A stretch of 64,000 bases of DNA from a virus (IMGVR_UViG_3300042386_001233:179822-243821); one strand, 5' to 3'; numbered from the stretch's first letter, positions 22,538 through 29,508 are shown. Notes: a model not told the origin generated them from the sequence alone. Translations and numbers: made by a program.

Positions 22538-23107
22538 TTATCCCCTGTCTCTAAATTGTTGGCAGTGAACACAATTACACGCCCCATAACCATCAACATC
22601 TTCATCAGCATCATAATCAAACTTTCCATAAATATCTTCATCCCAATCAGTAAAACTCTCAATCCCAAGGTCAATCACAACCGGAACCCATGATCCTTTG
22701 CGTCGAACATAACCAAAGTTACCCTTGTGAGAATCATTATACTCTAAGCCATGCTCACCCAAATCATAAACTAGCTCAGAGATAGTAGTACCGTTCTTAC
22801 ATTCGCTCTGAAAACATTCACCATCACAATCCTCATCATGACATTCCGGCATAGTACGAGCCACTTCGGTCAAATAACCATGAGCAGTCAACTCACCATC
22901 ATGCCTACGAATCATACCAACATCCCCATATACCATAGGAGCCAAATTAAACTCGGCCAGATATTTTTGAACCCGATGGGCAAACTCTGCTTCTTGTTTA
23001 TTCTCAAATTCTTTAAAGCCCACACGTTTACGGCCAATCTTTTTGTCTTTAATAATATAGAAAGCATTTTTACTTCCTGCATCATCATACAATCCAACGT
23101 AGCTCAT
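22538..23107 (-). CDS. Protein-kinase-fold-like protein
   Basis: 189 aa. The central segment LEYNDSHKGNFGYV followed by VVIDLG resembles the HxD...N catalytic loop and the DFG motif of kinase folds, as seen in small degenerate phage kinases. The N-lobe is short and no glycine-rich loop is obvious, and a Cys-rich insert (CHDEDCDGECF) sits before the loop. May be a pseudokinase. Own class A-like promoter. Confidence 0.5.
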   Translation of the reverse strand: MSYVGLYDDAGSKNAFYIIKDKKIGRKRVGFKEFENKQEAEFAHRVQKYLAEFNLAPMVYGDVGMIRRHDGELTAHGYLTEVARTMPECHDEDCDGECFQSECKNGTTISELVYDLGEHGLEYNDSHKGNFGYVRRKGSWVPVVIDLGIESFTDWDEDIYGKFDYDADEDVDGYGACNCVHCQQFRDRG

Positions 23108-23140
23108 AGCTTTCCCTTTCCAAGTTGGTGATACTCCACC

Positions 23141-23169
23141 ATTCTACAGTATCTTATCGACAAATGCAA
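23141..23169 (-). promoter_or_regulatory. Class A promoter TTGCAT-N17-TAGAAT
   Basis: Spacer contains GTCGATAAGATACTG. Drives the kinase-like operon. Confidence 0.75.
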
Positions 23170-23189
23170 TAGTGAAACTTGAATAATCT

Positions 23190-23270
23190 CTAAAGTCTTA
23201 TGAGTCAAGGACTTACGACCGATCCGTCCGCTCGCCCTTGCCGTAAGTCTTTTACTGACAAGGATTTATA
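23190..23270 (-). repeat. R1 double-hairpin element, copy 5
   Basis: TAAAGTCTTA...GGACTTACG, linker CCGATCCGTCCGCTCG, CGTAAGTCTTTT...AAGGATTTA. Confidence 0.8.
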
Positions 23271-23324
23271 GAAAATCTCCTCTCCCCGTCAATTTTTGGT
23301 GTATTATTATTTAAAGGAGCTTTT

Positions 23325-23915
23325 ATGAAAAAAACACCCCAGTCCAAGATTGATAATAATTGTAAATGGGCTAAAAATAATGTTAATAAAGTACGTCAAT
23401 ATAAACGCAAATACAAACACGAACAAAAAAGATTAGCCAGAGAACATATTAAATTCATAAAAGAACTTTCTGGTTGTAAAACTTGTGGAAATAAAAATAT
23501 CCACTGTCTAGATTTCCATCATCGCCCTAAAACTAAAAAGAAAAATACAGTATGTAATCTTGTACGTCATGGATATTCTCTTGAAATAATTAAAAGAGAA
23601 ATAAAAAAATGTGATATTATTTGCTCTAATTGCCATAGAACATATCATTACACTGGCAAGTATATGAGGAATAAAAAAGGTGCCTTAGTACATACTATTA
23701 AATCAAATAGTAAGTGCTTATATTGTAGTTGTAATAATATAGAATGTCTAGATTTTCATCACACAGATGACAATAAAGAACATAGTATAGGTGCAATGAT
23801 ACGAGATAAAGCCGTATCTATAGAACAGTTAAAAACAGAGATTGAAAAATGTATCATACTCTGCTCTAACTGTCATAGAACGCTTCATGCTAATGACAGG
23901 GAAAAAGAACATTAG
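23325..23915 (+). CDS. Tandem-HNH homing endonuclease-like protein
   Basis: 196 aa, opposite strand to neighbours, GGAG before ATG. It carries two successive HNH/zinc modules: CKTCGNKNIHCLDFHH...CSNCHRTYH (about residues 50-110) and CLYCSCNNIECLDFHH...CSNCHRTLH (about 130-190), clearly an internal duplication. Its 3' end overlaps the convergent GP88-like gene by 26 nt. Confidence 0.85.
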   Translation: MKKTPQSKIDNNCKWAKNNVNKVRQYKRKYKHEQKRLAREHIKFIKELSGCKTCGNKNIHCLDFHHRPKTKKKNTVCNLVRHGYSLEIIKREIKKCDIICSNCHRTYHYTGKYMRNKKGALVHTIKSNSKCLYCSCNNIECLDFHHTDDNKEHSIGAMIRDKAVSIEQLKTEIEKCIILCSNCHRTLHANDREKEH

Positions 23916-24600
23916 GCTTATCTTTATCGAGACACATATTGCAAGCCTGACTATCCTTTGTTCCAGTGCATGTAACAAATGAACGACCACGACGAATCTC
24001 TGGACAAGTGATAAACTTTTCACCTTCAAGTATTACCAGTTTCGGTAGAGCCTGACGCCATGCGTCTGCCTTTGCTTTATTTTTGGGTCGCTTTGGTGCA
24101 ATTTTTTGGTCGCTGTCACACCATGCGAACTTGGTAAAACCCTTAGATTTTGCAATCTTCATATGTTCACCATTATGAATACTAGCAAAGATAGAAAAAT
24201 ACTTGCCAAGTTGTGCTGGAATACGCTCGTCATAAACATGGGTATAAAACCACATTTTTGGCAAAGTATCACCATCGGCCAGAATACTATCGCAAGCCCA
24301 GACTACATTCTCTACAAAGCTAATATCAAGTTCGCCATTCAGCAACCAATCGCCACGTTCCATAAATCGAATACTACGATTACGACGCTTGGCTTCTAGA
24401 ATCATAGAGCGGATACGATTCTTTTCTGTGATAAGATTCTGCATACCAGCAGGGCGAACACCCGGATAAATCTTCTCAGTGTTTTCGGCATAACAACCAT
24501 TATCAAGAAATGCACAGTCTGGCGGGCAAGTATCCCCAACCGGGCGAGAAACTACCAGACAATTTTTGCCGAGCTTGTCATTACCTTCAGCGTACTTCAT
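23890..24600 (-). CDS. GP88-like phage protein
   Basis: 236 aa. The start NDKLGKNCLVVSRPVGDTCP followed by CAFLDNGCYAEN matches the opening of the phage gp88-type domain, which has conserved Cys and CYA motifs; further Cys near the end (ACNMCLDKD) may complete a metal site. Biochemical role unknown. Own class A promoter. Confidence 0.65.
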   Translation of the reverse strand: MKYAEGNDKLGKNCLVVSRPVGDTCPPDCAFLDNGCYAENTEKIYPGVRPAGMQNLITEKNRIRSMILEAKRRNRSIRFMERGDWLLNGELDISFVENVVWACDSILADGDTLPKMWFYTHVYDERIPAQLGKYFSIFASIHNGEHMKIAKSKGFTKFAWCDSDQKIAPKRPKNKAKADAWRQALPKLVILEGEKFITCPEIRRGRSFVTCTGTKDSQACNMCLDKDKPNVLFPCH

Positions 24601-24621
24601 GTTCTTCTCCTGTGTCTACTG

Positions 24622-24650
24622 ATTCTACACTATGGTATCGGCATAGTCAA
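24622..24650 (-). promoter_or_regulatory. Class A promoter TTGACT-N17-TAGAAT
   Basis: Spacer contains GCCGATACCATAGTG. Drives 24600. Confidence 0.75.
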
Positions 24651-24678
24651 GCGAAAAACTTCAAAAAATTATTCTTGA

Positions 24679-24761
24679 TGCAAGTTGTTGTGAAATAAGG
24701 ACTTACGACGAACCGGGGCGGCCGGGCTTGTCCTAAGTGCTTATGCAGTAAGGGTTTATGA
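24679..24761 (-). repeat. R1 double-hairpin element, copy 6
   Basis: CAAGTTGTT...AAGGACTTACG, linker ACCGGGGCGGCCGGGC, CCTAAGTGCTTA...AAGGGTTTA. Adjacent to the 3' end of tRNA-Asp. Confidence 0.8.
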
Positions 24762-24765
24762 CAAA

Positions 24766-24839
24766 CGAGAGCGACGGGACTCGAACCCGCAACCTCTAGC
24801 GTGACAAGCTAGCGATCTAACCAATTGATCTACGCCCCC
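24766..24839 (-). tRNA. tRNA-Asp (anticodon GTC)
   Basis: Stem CTAGC/GCTAG, loop TTGTCAC, T loop TTCGAGT; acceptor has two G-U pairs. Confidence 0.88.
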
Positions 24840-24845
24840 AATAAT

Positions 24846-24915
24846 AGCCCCAAGAGGAATCGAACCTCTAACCAGTGCTTAGAAGGCACTTGTTATATCC
24901 ATTTAACTATGGGGC
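24846..24915 (-). tRNA. tRNA-Arg (anticodon TCT)
   Basis: Stem AGTGC/GCACT, loop CTTCTAA, T loop TTCGATT. Reads AGA, a common codon in this AT-rich genome. Confidence 0.88.
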
Positions 24916-24923
24916 CGCAATAC

Positions 24924-24956
24924 CGCAAGCCCCCACGGCGTCCCGTGGAGGCTCGC
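24924..24956 (-). terminator. GC-rich hairpin after the 24982-25239 gene
   Basis: GCGAGCCTCCACGG pairs with CCGTGGGGGCTTGC around a 4-nt loop. No U tract follows; tRNA-Arg starts a few bases on, so it may act as a processing hairpin instead of a terminator. Confidence 0.6.
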
Positions 24957-24981
24957 AGCCATTATAACTCCTTAGAGTCGA

Positions 24982-25239
24982 TCACGCAACTGCTTCAGTA
25001 GTTTCCTTTTCTACCTTACCGTCATGGGCATCACCAGCCTGTTCAGCAGTCACACCCGTAACCCTCGCTCGCCACACCTTATAACCTTGCTCGCTGAAAG
25101 CCTTGACCTCACCGGCCTTGACATTAGCGTGAACATCGCCAGGAAGGCTATCGCTCAGGCAATCACGAATCGAATCAACCACGCCGTCACGATCAAGCTC
25201 ATCGGCCACAACATCAACCACAAAACTAAACTTCTTCAT
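24982..25239 (-). CDS. Hypothetical protein, 85 aa
   Basis: ATG 25239 (MKKFSFVVDVVADELDRDG) after an R/G-rich site. Alpha/beta small domain; acidic tail. GC content above neighbours. Unknown. Confidence 0.65.
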   Translation of the reverse strand: MKKFSFVVDVVADELDRDGVVDSIRDCLSDSLPGDVHANVKAGEVKAFSEQGYKVWRARVTGVTAEQAGDAHDGKVEKETTEAVA

Positions 25240-25286
25240 CTTACATTCTCCAAAAAGTGTTACAGTTACCAAATCGTTCTAGTATC

Positions 25287-25315
25287 AGTATACGCTACTG
25301 TTACCCACTTGTCAA
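25287..25315 (-). promoter_or_regulatory. Promoter TTGACA-N17-TATACT
   Basis: Good sigma70-type promoter without the CGATAATA box, directly upstream of 25239. Confidence 0.7.
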
Positions 25316-25375
25316 GTCCGTCGTGATGGTTTCTGTTGTTGGCATCATCGCGGAGTCTTGTCTCGTGATACTCTC

Positions 25376-25404
25376 ATTCTACAGTATAGTATCGTCATTG
25401 TCAA
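25376..25404 (-). promoter_or_regulatory. Class A promoter TTGACA-N17-TAGAAT (tandem)
   Basis: Spacer contains GACGATACTATACTG. It reads into a 60-bp stretch with a possible 15-codon frame (MMPTTETITTDLTSG) before the second promoter, giving a tandem arrangement for 25239. Confidence 0.7.
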
Positions 25405-25442
25405 GCCGGAACTTGAGTGTCCCTCAAAAATTTTTGTTTTTG

Positions 25443-25525
25443 TCCTAAGTTGTTTGCTGATAAGGACTTATGTCAAATTCGGCCCGCCCCGTTTGCCGTA
25501 AGTCTTTACAGCATAGGGGTTTAGG
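25443..25525 (-). repeat. R1 double-hairpin element, copy 7
   Basis: CCTAAGTTGTTT...AAGGACTTATG, linker TTCGGCCCGCCCCG, CGTAAGTCTTTA...GGGTTTAGG. Touches the stop of the 25526 gene. Confidence 0.8.
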
Positions 25526-25900
25526 TTATGAGAGATAACCCTCACAACCCAATCCAGCCAGATCACGCAGCAGTGCCTCTGCCGCTTCGGGCGTTTTCAG
25601 CATCATGCTCTGCTTGGTTCCTGCCGGTGCCGGATACCACTTGTCGTACTTCCAACCACCAACCAGAAAGTCGGTCCAATCCTTTGCCTCTTTCAGTCCC
25701 CACCCGGTGTGAAGACGAATAGCTTTGATGCAAGGGATACGATTATCCGTATTCATTCCAGCAGTAATCGTCACACAACGACGCTGGTTCACACCCAGTG
25801 CAACTTCCAACGAGCAAACAATCTTCTCGAACATGTCGAGACTGCAACCGTTGGCAATCATGTTCAGAGACTCACGGACGCTCAGTTCGACTTTGATCAT
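25526..25900 (-). CDS. Protein with ribosomal L7/L12 C-terminal-like domain
   Basis: 124 aa from MIKVELSVRESL. Residues 60-80 (IPCIKAIRLHTGWGLKEAKD) match the L7/L12 CTD pattern K-x-x-x-I-K-x-x-R-x-x-TGxGLKEAK, which contacts translation GTPases. The rest is unlike L7/L12. Might bind translation factors or be a repurposed fold. GC-rich compared with neighbours. Confidence 0.65.
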   Translation of the reverse strand: MIKVELSVRESLNMIANGCSLDMFEKIVCSLEVALGVNQRRCVTITAGMNTDNRIPCIKAIRLHTGWGLKEAKDWTDFLVGGWKYDKWYPAPAGTKQSMMLKTPEAAEALLRDLAGLGCEGYLS

Positions 25901-26381
25901 AAATTCCAAAACTTTCTGTATACTTAGGGTCTATCTCGTAAATGCCGTCAAAATTTCCGTTACGTTCTTCCAGAATATGTACCTGTCGCCCATCGGTAAC
26001 TAAGGTGTCATACTCACTGTTATCCCAAACAAATTCACCACCATCACTCTCCCTACGCCAATGTACGTCTTTGATTGGGTTATAATACAACTTCTCAAGA
26101 TTGTCAATAGGCAAAGAGGGATAAAAATCCTTGCGAAGCATAACTTCTTCACACTGCACCCAACCACTAACATTCTTTTTCTGTTTCTTATTGACCCATT
26201 TTGCCCTAGCTACCTTATTTACCAGCTTGCAACCACGCATCTCTAACTGGTATTCTGTAGGATCTACATAAAATTGGTCAACCCTTTTCTTACCCTGCAT
26301 AATATTTACTTGCCACTTCCGATAGTTCTGCCCATTGAGCAGATGGAATCGTACTTCGGCGTGTTTTTCGACCGTTTTCAT
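25872..26381 (-). CDS. Hypothetical protein, 169 aa
   Basis: Basic N-terminal two thirds with KARWVNKKQKKN-like stretches and many Trp/Tyr; mixed C-terminus. No domain recognised. Overlaps both neighbours. Confidence 0.7.
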   Translation of the reverse strand: MKTVEKHAEVRFHLLNGQNYRKWQVNIMQGKKRVDQFYVDPTEYQLEMRGCKLVNKVARAKWVNKKQKKNVSGWVQCEEVMLRKDFYPSLPIDNLEKLYYNPIKDVHWRRESDGGEFVWDNSEYDTLVTDGRQVHILEERNGNFDGIYEIDPKYTESFGIYDQSRTERP

Positions 26382-26620
26382 TTACCTCTCCCGATAACAA
26401 CGCATGACGTAGGCTCGTCGCCTTCCATATCCTTGTAGTACGTTGCGTGTCGCCCATTATACCAATAAAGCTTTTCTTGTCCATCCCAATTATCATCAAC
26501 AACAACAGCCCCATTCCTCTGAACTTCGATATTGTCGTATCCACCCTCGTAACCCGGCACCAGTACCAGCATATCTTGGGGTAGCTTGTTCAGTTCTTCG
26601 ATCAATTCGGCAACAGTCAT
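26378..26620 (-). CDS. Conserved small phage protein, 80 aa
   Basis: Begins MTVAELIEELNKLPQDMLVL followed by VPGYEGGYDNI, a pattern shared by many short phage and bacterial proteins of unknown function. Own class A promoter. Confidence 0.75.
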   Translation of the reverse strand: MTVAELIEELNKLPQDMLVLVPGYEGGYDNIEVQRNGAVVVDDNWDGQEKLYWYNGRHATYYKDMEGDEPTSCVVIGRGK

Positions 26621-26644
26621 CATATTCCCTTTCGTGTTACCACT

Positions 26645-26673
26645 ATCTTACACTACTATTATCGACAAGTCAA
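26645..26673 (-). promoter_or_regulatory. Class A promoter TTGACT-N17-TAAGAT
   Basis: Spacer contains GTCGATAATAGTAGTG, identical in box to the promoter at 29509. Confidence 0.75.
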
Positions 26674-26701
26674 GAGGGAATCTTGAAAAAATATTGCTAA
26701 T

Positions 26702-26784
26702 CGTAAAGTCTTTAGAGATAAGGACTTACGTCGAAACCGGCCCGCCCGATTTGCTCTAAGTCGTTATGTAGCGGTAACTTATGT
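26702..26784 (-). repeat. R1 double-hairpin element, copy 8
   Basis: Near-perfect left arm CGTAAAGTCTTTA...TAAGGACTTACG; linker ACCGGCCCGCCCG; right arm CTAAGTCGTTA...TAACTTA overlaps the end of the zinc-ribbon gene. Confidence 0.8.
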
Positions 26785-26890
26785 ACCACCAACCACAATC
26801 TCCGCATAAACTCCAAACAAGACCATGCTTATCAACAGTATACATAATTTCATTACAGTTGCCACAACCACACATGTTAAAAGTTTTCAT
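26756..26890 (-). CDS. Zinc-ribbon protein, 44 aa
   Basis: MCGCGNC and LCGDCGWWY Cys pairs form a minimal ribbon. Last codons lie within R1 copy 8. Confidence 0.6.
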   Translation of the reverse strand: MKTFNMCGCGNCNEIMYTVDKHGLVWSLCGDCGWWYISYRYITT

Positions 26891-26894
26891 AATT

Positions 26895-27152
26895 TCAACC
26901 ACTAGGATAATCTGGTGGGTAAGGCTGTTCTGGTGGTGGTGGTTTTGGTTGCCCCTCATCGGGTTGCCAGTATGGAGCATCCATATAATCTACATTACCG
27001 GGAGCTTCACTACAATCAATATTGTGAATACAAAAAGGATCATTATAGTTTATCCTATATGTTCCACGCCACACACCAATAGGCTCACCATAATAGATGA
27101 TCTTCTGACCATTAATAGGACGACGAGGTCCGTGGAAACTAATCCATTCCAT
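26895..27152 (-). CDS. DUF551-like small protein, 85 aa
   Basis: MEWISFHGPRRPINGQKI opening and DAPYWQPDEGQPKPPPPE ending follow the pattern of DUF551-type phage proteins (start with WI/WIxV, end with W-x-P and prolines). Role unknown. Confidence 0.6.
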   Translation of the reverse strand: MEWISFHGPRRPINGQKIIYYGEPIGVWRGTYRINYNDPFCIHNIDCSEAPGNVDYMDAPYWQPDEGQPKPPPPEQPYPPDYPSG

Positions 27153-27322
27153 TAGGATGCCACCTCTGTTTCGCAGTCCATCAGTTTATTAAAAACACGT
27201 TCTTGCATCTTCATAAACTGATTCTGATTTCCCCAATATTCTCCACGCTCCATATTCTCACATACCAGATTATACAAATAGTTAATTTCGGTTTTGGTCA
27301 GCTCAAGCGTTGTAGTTTTCAT
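27152..27322 (-). CDS. Hypothetical protein, 56 aa
   Basis: Helical (LTKTEINYLYNLVCENMERG). TAATG overlap with the next gene. Confidence 0.65.
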   Translation of the reverse strand: MKTTTLELTKTEINYLYNLVCENMERGEYWGNQNQFMKMQERVFNKLMDCETEVAS

Positions 27323-27447
27323 CCCTTAGTAACCTCAATACTCCACTTAGTACCCTTCAACTCAGCAATCACACACATGTCCAACTTAACCAGTTCAGCC
27401 ACAATTTCGGCCAAACGCTCAATCTCATTAATATTTAAGTAGATCAT
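27319..27447 (-). CDS. Hypothetical protein, 42 aa
   Basis: IEVTKG-ending small protein (LNINEIERLAEIVAELVKLD). ATGA and TAATG overlaps on both sides. Confidence 0.6.
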   Translation of the reverse strand: MIYLNINEIERLAEIVAELVKLDMCVIAELKGTKWSIEVTKG

Positions 27448-27623
27448 TATACCCTCATCACTATCTTTTCGTACTCAGTAATCAAATCAGTCACCGTTAT
27501 ACCATACTTCTCTGCTAAAGTCAATGCGTCTTTTTTAGCAGGACTCCTGATCATCATTGGGTTTTTAAGAACCCTAAGAACATAAACTATCGCTGCGTTT
27601 CTATCTGATTCTTCTTTATTCAT
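27447..27623 (-). CDS. Hypothetical protein, 58 aa
   Basis: Helical; KDALTLAEKYGITVTDLIT suggests a small DNA-binding helix-turn-helix-like unit. First gene after the tRNA-like/ncRNA locus. Confidence 0.6.
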   Translation of the reverse strand: MNKEESDRNAAIVYVLRVLKNPMMIRSPAKKDALTLAEKYGITVTDLITEYEKIVMRV

Positions 27624-27668
27624 CACTTCTCCTTTGTATTGTTATACCGGCTGTTAATGGATCGACTT

Positions 27669-27741
27669 ACCAGATAACAGGGTTTGAACCTGTAACTCCT
27701 CTCATCTCTGAGTGGAACTCTGCCATTTGAGTTATATCCAG
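27669..27741 (-). tRNA. tRNA-like gene with abnormal anticodon arm
   Basis: Acceptor CTGGATA/TATCTGG, D arm ACTC/GAGT and T arm ACAGG-TTCAAAC-CCTGT are present. The anticodon arm (CCACTC/GAGAGG with one mismatch) closes a 6-nt loop AGAGAT with no U33, so the decoding identity is unclear. It is the 3' neighbour of the large structured RNA. Confidence 0.55.
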
Positions 27742-27749
27742 CGATAGTT

Positions 27750-28232
27750 TTACAGATAATGTCCGGTATCACGCATTAACTAACCTCAAGGTTTTACCTT
27801 ATCTAAGGTTTCTATCCGACCCCTGTTTGTAATCAGCGAACCATTTACGACTCCGGTTCTATACTCCACTAATACCCGATATTTTTAACCCTTGGGCCAG
27901 GTAAACACTAGTGGAAACCGTCCACGGAAACCTCCCTGAGATTGTTCATGAAGCAATCTGTCTGGCTCTTGGGAACGATTACTGATTGTATTATAACGTG
28001 GTGAGGACGCGATCCCCCATAGATTGGCACTACTATCCAGTGCGTAACCGGCACTGTCAGCATCATCGCTGCCGCGACATGCGATGCTTATCGTAATGAG
28101 TTACCCAACCTAGTCCAAGGCATGGACCCACGAGTTTTGTATTGTAAAGCAGATAGGGTTGAGCCATACTCGACAGCCATTTAACCGTGGCTACTTTGAT
28201 ATCATTCTGCCAGCGGCCCTCATCTGCTTGTT
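27750..28232 (-). ncRNA. Large structured non-coding RNA (~480 nt)
   Basis: No open frame, relatively high GC, and a strong promoter (28238-28265) at its 5' end. Long-range helix AGCAGATGAGGG with CCCTATCTGCT (11 bp, one bulge). Many local hairpins include CAGTGC-N7-GCACTG, CATCGC/GCGATG, GTCCA/TGGAC, GTGGA/TCCAC, GATTG/CAATC, AACC-TTGA-GGTT and ACCTT-AGAT-AAGGT. It runs into the tRNA-like gene. Size, complexity and tRNA proximity recall the GOLLD and ROOL classes of phage RNAs, but I cannot confirm a match. Confidence 0.65.
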
Positions 28233-28237
28233 TCTTA

Positions 28238-28265
28238 ACTATACCTCATTATTTTTTGTTGTCAA
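28238..28265 (-). promoter_or_regulatory. Promoter TTGACA-N16-TATAGT of the large RNA
   Basis: -35 at 28260-28265, -10 at 28238-28243; reads only into the non-coding region and the tRNA-like gene, and perhaps on into 27623. Confidence 0.7.
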
Positions 28266-28281
28266 GTATTTTTGAAAGAAC

Positions 28282-28416
28282 AGGACAGGCAGCACTGGGC
28301 GTCGCACCCACCATAGTACGCGAACTATGTTGCTTCAACGTAGGTCTATTTAGCAGTTTATCTTGGCCTTCGATAAACGCGAACAACCTTGTGCTACCTG
28401 TCTTGTCCTCTCTTGT
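28282..28416 (-). ncRNA. Small multi-hairpin non-coding RNA (~135 nt)
   Basis: Own class A promoter and no open frame. Ends pair through a 12-bp helix (GACAGGTAGCAC with GTGCTGCCTGTC). Inside are GTTTATC/GATAAAC (7 bp), GTTG-AAG-CAAC, CATAGT/ACTATG (6 bp) and GGG/CCC hairpins, giving a branched structure. GTTCGCGT occurs twice. Not recognised as 6S, tmRNA or RNase P. Confidence 0.65.
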
Positions 28417-28422
28417 TCAATC

Positions 28423-28451
28423 ATTCTACATCTATTATCGTCACTTGTCAA
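28423..28451 (-). promoter_or_regulatory. Class A promoter TTGACA-N17-TAGAAT of the small RNA
   Basis: Spacer contains GACGATAATAGATG. It drives only the non-coding RNA 28282-28416. Confidence 0.8.
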
Positions 28452-28489
28452 GAGGCTTCTGTAGGAATTCCAAAAATTTTTTAGTATTG

Positions 28490-28573
28490 ACGTAACCCTA
28501 TGATACACAAGCACTTACATCAAAGTCGGCCGCCCGCCCTATCCCTAAGTTCTTTAAGGATAAGGACTTACGA
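28490..28573 (-). repeat. R1 double-hairpin element, copy 9
   Basis: CGTAACCC...AGCACTTAC, linker AGTCGGCCGCCCGCC, CCTAAGTTCTTTA...TAAGGACTTACG. Right arm is the best palindrome here. Confidence 0.8.
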
Positions 28574-28753
28574 TCAGTAGTCTTCAGCCTCAATAGGCTC
28601 GTCGGCAGAGTAATTGGAGTTGGTCAACACTTCTGGCCTATACTTACTCAACTTTTTATCCAGACACTCCAAACAAACCCTACCCAGTGGAATTCCCCTA
28701 GCATCACTTTCCCACCAACTTTTCTTGCCAGACCCACATGGACAAACTCTCAT
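28574..28753 (-). CDS. Cys-containing hypothetical protein, 59 aa
   Basis: MRVCPCGSGKKSWW opening resembles the SEC-C style CxCGSGK knuckle, followed by VCLECLDKK. Probable zinc binder. Stop lies at the edge of R1 copy 9. Confidence 0.65.
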   Translation of the reverse strand: MRVCPCGSGKKSWWESDARGIPLGRVCLECLDKKLSKYRPEVLTNSNYSADEPIEAEDY

Positions 28754-28762
28754 GATATCCCC

Positions 28763-28966
28763 TTAGTTATTACTAGCCCCAATAGACTCACGAACCCTAA
28801 CCGCACCTTCGTTCTTGGCAATCTCAAGAGCCCTACAAAAGAACTCAAAGAAAATATCCAACTCATCATGAATAGACTGCTCATCCACAGTAGCAGCATT
28901 AAACAGACGAATGGAAAAATCGGCCACACAATCACAAACAGCCATACGTTCATCATCTGTCAACAT
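28763..28966 (-). CDS. Hypothetical protein, 67 aa
   Basis: Helical acidic protein (TDDERMAVCDCVADFSIRL). The overlapping frame in this region is a shadow. Own promoter. Confidence 0.65.
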   Translation of the reverse strand: MLTDDERMAVCDCVADFSIRLFNAATVDEQSIHDELDIFFEFFCRALEIAKNEGAVRVRESIGASNN

Positions 28967-28986
28967 AAAATTCTCCCTTTCTGCTC

Positions 28987-29015
28987 AATATACTCTATGA
29001 AAAACTCTTTGTCAA
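28987..29015 (-). promoter_or_regulatory. Promoter TTGACA-N17-TATATT
   Basis: Lacks the CGATAATA box; R2 copy 7 (not R1) sits just upstream of it. Confidence 0.7.
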
Positions 29016-29025
29016 GCCCCAACTA

Positions 29026-29074
29026 TTGGCTGACTATACCCACTCAGCCCGACCCGCTAGGGTTAGGCGGGACA
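29026..29074 (-). repeat. R2 intergenic repeat, copy 7
   Basis: Divergent copy; inner hairpin ACCC/GGGT replaces ATCC/GGAT, a paired change. It overlaps the end of the 29063-29212 gene. Confidence 0.7.
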
Positions 29075-29212
29075 ACTATGGGTAATTCGCTCAATGAGCA
29101 AATTCTTCCCATACAACTTTTCGGCCTGAGACAACGCATGATAGGTACTGTACGCATGAACATATCCTACCACCTTATTACCCTTCATGACCATATAGGT
29201 ATCGGTACTCAT
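29063..29212 (-). CDS. Hypothetical protein, 49 aa
   Basis: Short alpha/beta protein (MVMKGNKVVGYVHAYSTYHA). Overlaps the upstream gene by 4 nt and ends within R2 copy 7. Confidence 0.6.
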   Translation of the reverse strand: MSTDTYMVMKGNKVVGYVHAYSTYHALSQAEKLYGKNLLIERITHSCPA

Positions 29213-29481
29213 TCGTCATCCTCCGATCCGGCAAACATACTATTCCAGCACTCATCGTCAAATCCCGTCATCAGAATTTCACGCTGTTCAGCATTGAGAT
29301 GAAGAAAGCAGTTTTGAATCAACTCTCCATTGAGCCAACGCTGTGCGTCAGCAAGTCGAGTAGAGATTGCAAAATCCTTGCCGCTCTTGGTCTGACCCTC
29401 AAACATCACCCAAGAGCCATCGCTGCTAACAGTTCGCGTGACATCATCACTAAAAGCAAACGGCTTACCGAGCATAAACAT
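29209..29481 (-). CDS. Hypothetical protein, 90 aa
   Basis: LKPFAFSDD-like start, Trp and acidic residues at the end (FAGSEDDE). No family recognised. Own class A promoter. Confidence 0.65.
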   Translation of the reverse strand: MFMLGKPFAFSDDVTRTVSSDGSWVMFEGQTKSGKDFAISTRLADAQRWLNGELIQNCFLHLNAEQREILMTGFDDECWNSMFAGSEDDE

Positions 29482-29508
29482 CTTCTTTTTCTCCTTTTGA
29501 TTCCTTGT

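Noticed and set aside
27750-28232. tmRNA or RNase P RNA
   Set aside because: None of the conserved tmRNA ends, tag frame or RNase P core motifs could be found.
28187-28495. 102-codon plus-strand frame
   Set aside because: Covers both structured RNAs and a promoter antisense; no coding signal.
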